Source: Pseudorhodoferax sp. Leaf274
GTDB lineage: Bacteria; Pseudomonadota; Gammaproteobacteria; Burkholderiales; Burkholderiaceae_C
Assembly: GCF_001422445.1 (NCBI RefSeq)
Contig: NZ_LMNA01000010.1
Location: 1 to 64,000, forward strand
Length of the DNA: 64,000 nt
Direction: 5' to 3'
In this document: piece by piece, positions 56,547 to 64,000 of the stretch
Layout of the letters: each line of letters opens with the position of its first letter
Position numbering within the stretch: the stretch's first letter is position 1
Program-made: the position numbers and the translations under genes
Notes under the pieces: generated by a model
Told to the model about the DNA's origin: nothing
The model's input: the letters and a program-made list of their open reading frames with translations, nothing else
The model's database searches: none

Positions 56547-57704
56547 TTAGGTATCGCGCGCCCCCAGCCTGCGCCAGGGTTCGCGCACTCGCCGGCCGCA
56601 GTCTTCCCTGTCGAGGTCGATCACGCTCGCCTGCACAGCATCAGGCGGGCGGTCCTGCCAATCTGGCGCACGCCTATCGGTCAACAGCCATAGCCAGCCT
56701 CGCCGCTCGGTCCGGCGGCCGAAGGTAGCAACAGCTGCGCCTGCGCGATGGCCGGCCCCCGCGGCGTGCCGCCGCCCGCGCCGATCGGGCGATCCATTCG
56801 TCGTTCCACGCGCCGCCTTGCGCGGCGGCCGGCGCAGATTCACGCGCGTGCGGGCGAAGCAAAGTAGCGCCATACGCTCCATGTCTGGTGCCCCGCCGCT
56901 GGAGGCCCGGCCGGGCTGGCACGCGATGCGGGCCGTGCGCGAGGGCCGGTATTGCCGGATCGCTGAGCCGCGCTTCGACGTGCTGGTGCGGCCGGGGCCG
57001 CGCATCGACGAGGCCGCGCAGGAGGTGCTGGCCTGCCTGGCGGCGGTGGACCGGCGCGTGGCCAGCACGCCCAGGCCCAGCAGCAGCAGGGACGCCATGC
57101 CCGGCTCGGGCACCTCGCCCACCGCCGGCGCTTCGAGCACGAAGGCCAGGTTGTCGGCATAGCCGTCGTTGTCGCCGCCGCCGATGCGCTCCATCGACAG
57201 CCAGAAGGCCAGCTGGCTGGTGCCGGCCGGCAGCAGGCCCTCGGCCTCGCGGTAGAACAGGCCGGTCTGGTTGTTGCGGTCCGCGGGCAGCACCGGGCCG
57301 ATGGCGGCGCCGCCGATCTCGGTGCCGAAGCCGTCGAGGAACTGCACGTAGAACAGCGCGTTGTCGCCCTGGCTGCTCCAGCCGCCGAGCCAGCCGCTCA
57401 GCGAGAAGGCGATGGACCCGGTCGTCGCCATGCCGAAGTCCAGCGTCTGGTAGCCGACGGCGTAGGCGCCCGTGCCCGTGAACATCCTGGCGCCGCGGTC
57501 GGTCGGGCCCGGCTGCGTGGGCAGCACCCAGTTGCTGCCGTAGTTGACCGACTGGATCGGGCTGTAGCTGGAGTAGCCGGTCCAGCCGGTGACGCCGGCC
57601 TCGGCGTTGCCGTTGACGACCAGGTTGCTGCCGTACACGACGGCGGCCTGGCTGCTGCAGGCCACGGCGAGCAGCGCCGTGGCGATGAGGTGTCGAAATT
57701 GCAT
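56547..57704 (-). CDS. PEP-CTERM secreted protein with run-on C-terminus
   Basis: A 385-residue frame whose real protein is ~residues 1-215. The signal peptide is 1-20 (ending SSQA). A central beta-rich domain has LVVNGNAEAGVTGWTGYSS, and a C-terminal VPEPGMASLLLLGLGVLATRR is a classic PEP-CTERM sorting signal (motif, helix, Arg cluster). After the Arg pair, the frame reads antisense through the btuF copy and then a decayed chlD fragment, to a stop at 56547. The native stop was lost at the 57062/57063 junction. Such proteins are processed by exosortase, which I do not see here. The added tail would follow the sorting helix and probably harm sorting. Confidence 0.75.
   Translation of the reverse strand: MQFRHLIATALLAVACSSQAAVVYGSNLVVNGNAEAGVTGWTGYSSYSPIQSVNYGSNWVLPTQPGPTDRGARMFTGTGAYAVGYQTLDFGMATTGSIAFSLSGWLGGWSSQGDNALFYVQFLDGFGTEIGGAAIGPVLPADRNNQTGLFYREAEGLLPAGTSQLAFWLSMERIGGGDNDGYADNLAFVLEAPAVGEVPEPGMASLLLLGLGVLATRRSTAARQASTSCAASSMRGPGRTSTSKRGSAIRQYRPSRTARIACQPGRASSGGAPDMERMALLCFARTRVNLRRPPRKAARGTTNGSPDRRGRRHAAGAGHRAGAAVATFGRRTERRGWLWLLTDRRAPDWQDRPPDAVQASVIDLDREDCGRRVREPWRRLGARDT
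56550..56880 (-). pseudogene. Decayed copy of the chlD (VWA) 3' end
   Basis: On the minus strand this segment aligns with the 3' ~330 bases of the VWA gene at 60125-60490, with about 75-80% identity and frame breaks. Recognisable pieces are [21 protein letters not shown] and ASVIDLDRED, matching [21 protein letters not shown] and [10 protein letters not shown]. No start or intact domain is left. It directly abuts the btuF copy at ~56881. Confidence 0.8.
56895..57062 (+). repeat. Repeat C, copy 2: orphan btuF 3' fragment
   Basis: This segment is identical to 54220-54387 except for two substitutions (56921 region and the CGCTGAG/CGCCGAG site). It is an orphan fragment without its 5' part. Its right end joins the PEP-CTERM gene 3' end. 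The high identity implies recent duplication or gene conversion. Confidence 0.9.
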
Positions 57705-57721
57705 GGTGGTGATCGTGAAGT

Positions 57722-59899
57722 TCAGTTGATGCGGTATTGGTCGAGCTGTGCGGCGCCCTGCATCGCGGGGTCGCTGATCGACGGCAGGCCGTTCTCCAGG
57801 TGGCCGGCGAAGCGGCGCAGCCAGGCCGGCGCGCTGTTCACGCGCAGGCTGTAGTCGTACCAGTTCGAGCTGACGGCCAGCGGCAGGCGCACGCTGCTGC
57901 GCGAGCGCGCCACCACGCGCACCTCGGGCAGCTGGTGGGTGTAGTACTTGTTGGCGCTCAGCTGGAAGGTGCAGGGCTGACCGCCGTTGTTGACCAGCTC
58001 GACCACCAGTTCGCCGGTGGCGCGTTCGGCCCGCAGCACCATCTCGGGCAGCGCGGAGCCGCTGGCACGGCGCACGTCGCCCGCGATGTGGCGGTGAAAG
58101 CCGTTCGGCCCCAGCACCCAGAGGTCGTAGGCCGCGGTGGTGTTCCAGCGCCCTTTCAGCTGCTTGCCCGGCTCGACCGTGTAGCGGCGCGGCACCTGGT
58201 CCAGCGCCAGGCGGTCGTACACGTGGAACACGGCGCCAGCTTCGCCGGCGTTCTCGAAGGTCAGCACCACCTGGCCGCCCGCGTCGGGCACCTCGGCCTG
58301 CACCTGCAGCTCGTACGGCAGGGCGCGCGCCGGCCGCACGCCGGCGGCCTGCACCGGCGCGGCCAGCGCGGCCGGCGTGGCCGGCACCTTGGTGTCCACC
58401 AGCGCCAGCGACCGCGCGCGCCGCGCGGCCGTGGCCGGCAGCAGCTGCATGAAGCCGTTGTCTTCCGGATTCAAGAAGTCGAAGCACGACAGCAGGTTGC
58501 CGGACACCGCCCGGCGCCACGGGCTGATCAGCGGCTCCTGCACGCCGAAGCGGGCCTCGATGAAGCGCAGCACCGAGCTGTGGTCGGCCACCTGCGAGTT
58601 GACCCAGCCGCCCTTGGTCCACGGCGAGACCACGTACATCGGCACGCGCGGCCCCAGGCCGTAGGGCCGGTTGATGGTGCGCGCATCGGCGCCGTTGAGC
58701 ACGTGGTGGTATTCGCCGGTGGTGTCGACGGTCGATGCGCCGGCCAGCTGGGCCTGCGCCGGGTTGGCGTTGTAGGCCGTGTACGAGGGCACGGCCGGCG
58801 GCGGCATGTGGTCGAAGAAGCCGTCGTTCTCGTCGAAGTTGACCAGCAGGACGGTCTTGCTCCAGACCTCGGGGTTGGAGGTCAGCGCGTCCAGCACGCG
58901 CGCGGTGTAGTCGGCACCCGATGCCGGGCTCGAGGGCCCTGGATGCTCGGAGCCCTCGGCCGTGGCGACGATCCAGCTGACCTGCGGCAGCCGGTCGGCC
59001 AGCACGTCGGCCTTGAGCAGGTCCAGGTCGCGCGTGCTGACGCCGCGGTCGCGCAGGGCCTGCGAATAGCCGGGACGCAGGTACCACGCGTTGCGGAACG
59101 GGCGGAAGCCGGCCAGCGGGTTGTCGGTGAAGTTGTCCGCCATGTTCTGGTAGACCTGCCAGCTGATGCCGGCGGCCTGCAGGCGCTCCGCATAGGTCAC
59201 CCAGCGGTAGTCGGTGTTCTGGTCGGGGTTGAAGCTGTCGCGGCTGTTGTCGGTCGACGGGCCGCCGGCCTGGGCCAGCGGGTCGTTGTGCCCGGTCCAC
59301 AGGAACAGGCGGTTGGTGTTGGTGCCGGTCTGCGTCGCGCAGTGGTAGTGGTCGCACAGCGTGAAGGCCTTGGCCAGCGCGAACTGGAACGGCAGGTCGG
59401 CCTCGGCGTAGTAGCCCATCGAATGGTTCTGCTTGGCCGTGCACCAGTCGTTCATGCGGCCGTGGTCCCAGGCGAGCTGCGCGTCGAGCCAGGAGTGCGG
59501 CGTGCCGGCCACGCGCATGACCGGAAAGTCCTGCTCGGTGTTCAGGCGGAACGGCGCGATCGGCTTGCTCGTGGGCCAGTTGGGCCGGCCGGGCACGGGC
59601 GCGCCGCCCACGGTCTGCTGCACGAACACGGACTTGCCGCTGAACAGGTTCTGCCGGTCCTTCACGGGCACCGGGAACGGATCGCCGAAGCCGCGCACGC
59701 CGGCGAGCGTGCCGAAGTAGTGGTCGAAGCTGCGGTTCTCCTGCGTCAGCACGACGATGTGCTCGACGTCCTGCAGCGTGCGCGTGCGCTGGTTGGCCGG
59801 CAGCGCCAGCGCGCGCTGGATGGCCGGAGGGAAGGTGGCGAGCACGGCGCTGGCGCCGCCGGCCTGGGCCAGGGTGCGCAGGAAATCGCGGCGGCTCAT
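57722..59899 (-). CDS. Phosphocholine-type phospholipase C / phosphoesterase-family protein
   Basis: A 725-residue protein with a Tat signal (SRRDFLRTLA, residues 2-11, cleavage ~33). The catalytic domain has VVLTQENRSFDHYFGTLAGVRGF, with metal and nucleophile residues near ENRSFD, WIVATAEGSEHPG, LLVNFDENDGFFDHMPPP and GPRVPMYVVSPWTKGGW. Two C-terminal DUF756-like beta domains (~530-715) are typical of phosphocholine-specific phospholipase C. It is folded before export by Tat. AAGG lies ~8 nt before the ATG. It is 17 nt upstream of the PEP-CTERM gene on the same strand, so the two may be co-expressed. Confidence 0.9.
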   Translation of the reverse strand: MSRRDFLRTLAQAGGASAVLATFPPAIQRALALPANQRTRTLQDVEHIVVLTQENRSFDHYFGTLAGVRGFGDPFPVPVKDRQNLFSGKSVFVQQTVGGAPVPGRPNWPTSKPIAPFRLNTEQDFPVMRVAGTPHSWLDAQLAWDHGRMNDWCTAKQNHSMGYYAEADLPFQFALAKAFTLCDHYHCATQTGTNTNRLFLWTGHNDPLAQAGGPSTDNSRDSFNPDQNTDYRWVTYAERLQAAGISWQVYQNMADNFTDNPLAGFRPFRNAWYLRPGYSQALRDRGVSTRDLDLLKADVLADRLPQVSWIVATAEGSEHPGPSSPASGADYTARVLDALTSNPEVWSKTVLLVNFDENDGFFDHMPPPAVPSYTAYNANPAQAQLAGASTVDTTGEYHHVLNGADARTINRPYGLGPRVPMYVVSPWTKGGWVNSQVADHSSVLRFIEARFGVQEPLISPWRRAVSGNLLSCFDFLNPEDNGFMQLLPATAARRARSLALVDTKVPATPAALAAPVQAAGVRPARALPYELQVQAEVPDAGGQVVLTFENAGEAGAVFHVYDRLALDQVPRRYTVEPGKQLKGRWNTTAAYDLWVLGPNGFHRHIAGDVRRASGSALPEMVLRAERATGELVVELVNNGGQPCTFQLSANKYYTHQLPEVRVVARSRSSVRLPLAVSSNWYDYSLRVNSAPAWLRRFAGHLENGLPSISDPAMQGAAQLDQYRIN

Positions 59900-60057
59900 G
59901 GCTGCGCCTTTGTGCGCGGGAACGCGTTGGAGGAATGCATTTTGAGGTTCCGGGTCGATGGGGGGCGCTGACGCGGGTCAGCGAGGGCAATGTAGGCAGC
60001 GACGGTGACCGCGCGATGACGCGCTGTCGCACATGCGCGCATGCGGGCGCACAGGCC

Positions 60058-60099
60058 GGTCGCACACCCCGGCCGCTCGCCCCGGTCGCACACCCCGGC
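60058..60099. repeat. Two 16-bp direct repeats between chlD and the phospholipase gene
   Basis: GGTCGCACACCCCGGC occurs at 60058-60073 and again at 60084-60099, 26 bp apart. They lie in the 225-bp gap 59900-60124, upstream of the phospholipase gene. They may be tandem protein-binding sites (for example a PhoB-like box), or chance in GC-rich DNA. Confidence 0.5.
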
Positions 60100-60124
60100 G
60101 CGCGTGCCGGTGCCGACGACCGAC

Positions 60125-61884
60125 TCAGGCCCAGTCCCCGGGCCGCAGGCAGTCCACGCCCCAGGCCAGCGCCAGCGCCTGCGCGCGCCCCAGCCGCACG
60201 CGGCCCTGCTCGAAGTCGATCACACGCGCCTGCGCGGCCTCGCGCGGGCGGTCGGGCCGGTCGCGCGCACGTCCATCGGTCAGCAGCCACAGCCAGCCCT
60301 CGCCGCCCGGCCCGGCGGCCGAGGCCAGCAGCTGCGCCGCCTGCGCGATGGCCGGGCCCAGCGGCGTGCCGCCGCCCGCGCCGATGGGGGCGATCCAGTC
60401 GTCGTTCCATGCCGCCGCCTTGCGTGGTGGCAGGCGCAGCTCCACGCGGGTGCCGGCAAAGCACAGCAGCGCCACGCGCTCGCGCCGGCGGTAGGCCTGC
60501 TCCATGAGCGCGAGCAGCACACCCTTGGCCCGCGCGAGCGCGCCGCCCGTGGCCATGGAGCCCGAGCAGTCGAGCACGAAGCAGTGCAGCCGCTGGCCGG
60601 ACGGCGGCTGCGGGCGGCGCCGCAGGTGTTGCGCCGCGAGCGTTGCGGCGCCGCGCGCGGCCAGCGTGCCGGGCCAGTCCCACCCGCCCGTGGCGGGGCT
60701 GCGCTGCGGCTGGCTGGCCAGCCGTGCCTCCGCACCGGTGGCGCGCCCGGCCGCATGGCCTGGCGCGGGATCGGCGCGGAGGCTCAGGCTTTTTTTGCGG
60801 CGGCCTTCGCGCTGGCGGACAGCAGTTCCGGCACGGCCAGGCGCACGGTGCCGGTGGGCTCGGGCGGCATGGCGCCCCAGTCCGATGCGCCAGCGGCTTC
60901 GGGCGGGGTGGCCCCGTCGGCAGGCGGTGGCCGGTCCGCCGTGGACGGGCCGGCGGGCGATGCGGCGGGCGGCACGGCCGGTTCCGGCGCGGGCGCCGGC
61001 GGCGGCACGCCGGGCTTGCGCCGGTGCACGAGCGCCAGCTCGGCCACGGCCTGCACGTGCGCGGGCGTGACCGCGTCGTCGCCTTGCCAGGCGGCCCAGG
61101 CGCGGGCCGCGCGCAGCAGCACGAGATCGGCCCGCAGCCCATCGACCTGCGCCTGCACGCACAGCGCGCCCGCGGCCTGCAGCACGGCGTCGGACCAGGG
61201 CAACGCGTCGGGCGCCTGCACGCGCGTGCGGGCCGCGCCCAGGCGCTGCGCCAGCGCGGCCTGCGGCGAGGCATGCTGCGCGCGGAAGGCGGCCGGGTCG
61301 GCCTCGAACTGCAGCCGCGCGCGCACCGCGGCCTGGCGTTCGGCCGGCTCGCGCAGGTTGCCGAGCCGCACGCACAGCCCCAGCCGGTCGAGCAGCTGCG
61401 GGCGCAGCGCACCCTCCTCCGGGTTCATGGTGCCCACGAGCACGAAGCGTGCGGCGTGGCGGTGCGAGATGCCGTCGCGCTCGACCACGTTGACGCCGCT
61501 GGCCGCGGCATCGAGCAGCACGTCGACCAGCGCGTCGGGCAGCAGGTTGATCTCGTCCACATAGAGCACGCCGCCGTGCGCGCGCGCCAGCAGGCCGGGC
61601 GCGAACCGCACTGTGTGCCCGGCCAGGGCCTGTTGCAGGTCCAGTGTGCCGGCCACATGCTCGAGCGAGGCGCCCAGCGGCAGCGTGACGAAGGGCGCGC
61701 CCGCCAGCAGTTCGGCCAGCGCACGCGCCGCGGTGGACTTGGCCGTGCCGCGCGGCCCTTCGACCAGCACGCCGCCGATGCGCGGGTCGATCGCGGCCAG
61801 CAGCAGCGCCTGGCACAGCGCGGGCTGCCCGGCGATGGCGGCAAAGGGAAACAACGGCGGCAGTTCGGTCTCGGACAGGTTCAT
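60125..61884 (-). CDS. chlD: ChlI-VWA fusion product (ChlD-like subunit) made by -1 frameshift
   Basis: Two frames are joined at an A7 tract. Reading starts at ATG 61884, covers 365 codons to 60790, slips back one base and continues for 221 residues to 60125 (586 residues in all). The first part is the AAA+ chelatase domain. A Pro/Ala linker (~residues 280-350) follows, and the VWA domain (~435-580) has the metal site DCSGSM and LLTDGRA. This order (AAA, linker, VWA) is that of ChlD/BchD. The VWA frame has no ATG, GTG or TTG before the DCSGSM region, so separate translation is unlikely. With cobN adjacent, the complex should be an aerobic cobaltochelatase for B12 synthesis. Confidence 0.75.
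60726..60796 (-). promoter_or_regulatory. Programmed -1 frameshift signal in chlI/chlD
   Basis: In mRNA sense: AAGG lies 7 nt before the slippery heptamer A-AAA-AAA (60796-60790), followed by G. The zero-frame stop TGA is the second codon after it (60786-60784). After a 6-nt spacer a stem begins: GCCTCCGCGCCG (60783-60772) pairs with CGGTGCGGAGGC (60737-60726), 12 pairs with one G-U. The loop contains nested CGCGCC/GGCGCG and GGCC/GGCC helices. All classic parts of a bacterial -1 site are present. Confidence 0.75.
60784..61884 (-). CDS. chlI: AAA+ chelatase subunit (ChlI/BchI-like)
   Basis: A 366-residue zero-frame product. Walker A is GPRGTAKST (residues 43-51), Walker B with [10 protein letters not shown] follows, and the magnesium-chelatase signature [17 protein letters not shown], with sensor Arg, is intact. 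A C-terminal Pro/Ala-rich region ends [14 protein letters not shown]. It is the ATPase motor of the chelatase. GGAGGGAGGGCG lies directly before ATG 61884, which overlaps the cobN stop (ATGA). The stop lies just after the A7 tract, where frameshifting would yield the ChlD form. Confidence 0.9.
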   Translation of the reverse strand: MNLSETELPPLFPFAAIAGQPALCQALLLAAIDPRIGGVLVEGPRGTAKSTAARALAELLAGAPFVTLPLGASLEHVAGTLDLQQALAGHTVRFAPGLLARAHGGVLYVDEINLLPDALVDVLLDAAASGVNVVERDGISHRHAARFVLVGTMNPEEGALRPQLLDRLGLCVRLGNLREPAERQAAVRARLQFEADPAAFRAQHASPQAALAQRLGAARTRVQAPDALPWSDAVLQAAGALCVQAQVDGLRADLVLLRAARAWAAWQGDDAVTPAHVQAVAELALVHRRKPGVPPPAPAPEPAVPPAASPAGPSTADRPPPADGATPPEAAGASDWGAMPPEPTGTVRLAVPELLSASAKAAAKKA

Positions 61885-64000
61885 CGCCCTCCCTCCATCA
61901 GGTTCTCGTGGTCCAACAGCAGATCTTCGAGCTGCTGGCGGTAGTCGCCGGGCTGCTCCCACAGGCCGCGCTGCATCGCCTCCAGCAGGCGCTCCAGCAT
62001 GCCGCGCAGGGCCGCGGGGTTGTGTTCGGCCACGAATTCGCGCACCGCAGCGTCGCGCACGTAGGCGTCGGCCACCAGCGCGTAGTGGTGGTCGGCCACC
62101 TGGCCCGTGGTGGCGTCGAAGCCGAACAGATAGTCCACCGTGGCCGCCATCTCGAACGCGCCCTTGTAGCCGTGGCGCATGGCGCCCGCGATCCACTTGG
62201 GGTTGGTGACGCGCGCGCGCACCACGCGGCCGATCTCCTGGTGCAGCGTGCGCACGCGCGGCTGCTGCGGGTTGGCGTGGTCGCCGTGGTAGAGCGCGGG
62301 CGTCCTGCCCGAGACCTCGCGCACGGCCGCGGCCATGCCGCCCTGGAATTGCAGGTAGTCGGACGAGTCGAGGATGTCGTGCTCGCGGCTGTCCTGGTTC
62401 TGCGCCACGATGTCGAGCGCGCCCAGGCGGCGGCGCAGCGCGCCTGCGGCCGGCTCGCCCTCGCTGTCCTGCCCGTAGGCGTGGGCGCTCCAGCCGATCC
62501 AGGCGCGGGCCAGGTCGCCGGCGTCCTGCCAGTCGCCGCTATGCAAGAGCGGGTCCATGCCCGTGCCGTAGTGGCCGGGCGGCGCGCCGAACACGCGCCA
62601 GCCGGCCTGGCGGCGGGCCTGCTCGGCCGTGGCGCCAGCGTCCTGCAAGGCCTGGGCTTCGGCCAGGATGCGCGCGCGGATCGGGTTGTCTTCGGCGTCT
62701 TCCTCCAGCGCGGCCACGGCCTGCACGGCGGCGTCGAACATCTGCACCGCGAGCGGAAACGCGTCGCGGAAGAAGCCGGAGATGCGCAGCGTCACGTCCA
62801 CGCGCGGGCGGTGCAGGCCGGCGCGCGGCACCACCTCGAAATCCTGCACGCGCTGGCTGCCGGGCGCCCAGCGCGGGCGCACGCCGATGAGGGCGAAGGC
62901 CTGGGCGATGTCGTCGCCGCCCGTGCGCATGGTGGCCGTGCCCCAGACCGACAGGCCCAGCGTGCGCGGGTACTCGCCATGCTCCTGCAGGTAGCGCTCC
63001 AGCAACTGGCGCGTGGCGAGCTGGCCCAGTTCCCAGGCGGCCTGGGTCGGGATGGCGCGCGTGTCCAGCGTGTAGAAGTTGCGGCCCGTGGGCAGCACGT
63101 CGGGCCGGCCACGCGAGGGCGAGCCGCTGGGGCCGGCCGGCACGAACAGGCCGCGCAGGCCGCGCATGAGCTGGCGCAGTTCCTCGCCACCGCAGGCGTC
63201 CAGCGCCGGGGCCAGTTGGTCGCGCACGCGCTGCAGCACGGCCTGGGTCTGCGGCCAGTCGGCGGCCTGCGCCGCGCCGTCCAGCAGTTGCTGGGCGATC
63301 AGCTCCAGGCGTTCGCGCGTGTCGCCTTCGTGGCGCCAGGGCTCGGTGCCCAGGGCCTGCAGCACGGCGGGGCGCGGGCCGGTCCAGGGCCGGGCCGCCT
63401 CCAGGCGCAGCGGGTCGAAGCCCGTGCCCGGCAGCAGGTCGGCCGCCAGCGCGGCCAGCAGGCCGGCGTCGGCGCCCTGCCCGCTGCCGTAGGGGAAGCG
63501 CGCGAGCGCCAGCAGCGTGTCCCTGCGCTGGCGGCCTGCGGGCGAGCGGCCGAAGACATGCAGCCCGTCGCGGATCTGCGTCTCCTTGAGCTCGCAGAGG
63601 TAGGCGTCGATGCGTTCGAGCAGCGCGTCCTCGTCCTGCGCTGCGCCGGGCGGCAGATCCAGCTCGCCGGCCAGGTGCTGGCGGCGCACGGCCTCCACGA
63701 TCTGGCGGCGCAGCAGCGCGGCGCGGCGCGCGTCGACGAGCAGTGCGTCGTAGTACTCGTCGACCAGGCGTTCCAGGTCCTGCAGCGGGCCGTGGTTCTC
63801 GGCGCGCGTGAGCGGCGGCATCAGGTGGTCGACGATCACGGCCTGGCTGCGGCGCTTGGCCTGCGCGCCCTCGCCGGGGTCGTTGACGATGAAGGGGTAC
63901 AGGTGCGGCAGCGGGCCGAGGATGGCGTCGGGCCAGCACGCGGCGGACAGCGCCAGGCTCTTGCCTGGCAGCCATTCGAGGTTGCCGTGCTTGCCCACGT
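61881..64000 (-). CDS. cobN: Cobaltochelatase large subunit CobN, C-terminal part
   Basis: The 3' ~706 codons of a gene that continues beyond the right edge (full CobN is usually ~1250 residues or more). Landmarks are [58 protein letters not shown], the ARPWTGPRP segment and the C-terminal [20 protein letters not shown]. CobN binds hydrogenobyrinate a,c-diamide and inserts Co2+ with the ATPase subunits. Its stop overlaps the chlI start, so chelatase subunits are translationally coupled. Found with the B12 riboswitch, cbiM and btuF, it defines a cobalamin locus. Confidence 0.93.
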   Translation of the reverse strand, partial: VGKHGNLEWLPGKSLALSAACWPDAILGPLPHLYPFIVNDPGEGAQAKRRSQAVIVDHLMPPLTRAENHGPLQDLERLVDEYYDALLVDARRAALLRRQIVEAVRRQHLAGELDLPPGAAQDEDALLERIDAYLCELKETQIRDGLHVFGRSPAGRQRRDTLLALARFPYGSGQGADAGLLAALAADLLPGTGFDPLRLEAARPWTGPRPAVLQALGTEPWRHEGDTRERLELIAQQLLDGAAQAADWPQTQAVLQRVRDQLAPALDACGGEELRQLMRGLRGLFVPAGPSGSPSRGRPDVLPTGRNFYTLDTRAIPTQAAWELGQLATRQLLERYLQEHGEYPRTLGLSVWGTATMRTGGDDIAQAFALIGVRPRWAPGSQRVQDFEVVPRAGLHRPRVDVTLRISGFFRDAFPLAVQMFDAAVQAVAALEEDAEDNPIRARILAEAQALQDAGATAEQARRQAGWRVFGAPPGHYGTGMDPLLHSGDWQDAGDLARAWIGWSAHAYGQDSEGEPAAGALRRRLGALDIVAQNQDSREHDILDSSDYLQFQGGMAAAVREVSGRTPALYHGDHANPQQPRVRTLHQEIGRVVRARVTNPKWIAGAMRHGYKGAFEMAATVDYLFGFDATTGQVADHHYALVADAYVRDAAVREFVAEHNPAALRGMLERLLEAMQRGLWEQPGDYRQQLEDLLLDHENLMEGGR

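Noticed and set aside
60125-60790. Treating the VWA frame as a separate gene or a sequencing frameshift
   Set aside because: There is no start codon in the frame before the metal motif, and the slippery heptamer with spacer and stem argues for a functional frameshift rather than an error. Resequencing would settle it.

Overview
The window is about 70% GC almost throughout. It looks like chromosome of a betaproteobacterium in the Burkholderiales, most likely Comamonadaceae. The reasons are the codon use, the mix of family 5 and polar amino acid ABC transporters, the Csu-type pili, and the DUF2946 / TonB receptor / PepSY / PCuAC block. I see no rRNA, tRNA, CRISPR array or transposase gene. Assignments rest on motif reading without database searches.

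Layout. 1-5095: 3' part of an archaic chaperone-usher (Csu-like) pilus operon. 5099-10269: a MAPEG membrane protein, an OmpR-type regulator and a convergent 1329-residue hybrid kinase. 10522-12054: a membrane Mrr-like protein and a YlqF-type GTPase. 12249-28241: a large catabolic cluster with a class II aldolase-like enzyme, a complete oligopeptide-type ABC transporter, a 2-hydroxyacid dehydrogenase, a class III aminotransferase, two acetylpolyamine-amidohydrolase-like enzymes, an exporter, a GntR regulator, an SDR, and a kinase / PLP phospho-lyase pair resembling hydroxylysine degradation. Copies of a ~195-bp intergenic repeat lie inside it. 28287-32785: a lipid operon of unknown product (hydroxylase, desaturase, ketosynthase III fused to a heme-oxygenase-like domain, unknown protein).

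32879-47323: a YjjJ-type HipA protein, dadA, a cupin protein, a diguanylate cyclase, two AapJ-like binding proteins, a GntR-controlled polar amino acid ABC operon, a HigBA-like toxin-antitoxin pair, a LysR regulator and a GAF-EAL protein. 47336-52270: a probable metal (copper?) acquisition block on the minus strand. 52399-64000: a cobalamin locus. A B12 riboswitch precedes a CbiM-like permease and a BtuF-like binding protein. Facing them on the minus strand are cobN and a chlI/chlD gene.

The two halves of the cobalamin locus are separated by a mosaic insertion (about 54388-59900). It holds a toxin-antitoxin pair, a lower-GC PD-(D/E)XK nuclease-like gene, a decayed copy of the chlD 3' end, a 168-bp near-identical copy of the btuF 3' end, a PEP-CTERM gene that lost its stop, and a phospholipase C gene. 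The strongest single observation is in chlI/chlD. The VWA (ChlD) reading frame has no start codon and joins the ChlI frame by a -1 shift at A-AAA-AAA-G, followed 6 nt later by a 12-bp nested stem. This suggests programmed frameshifting that makes two cobaltochelatase subunits from one gene.
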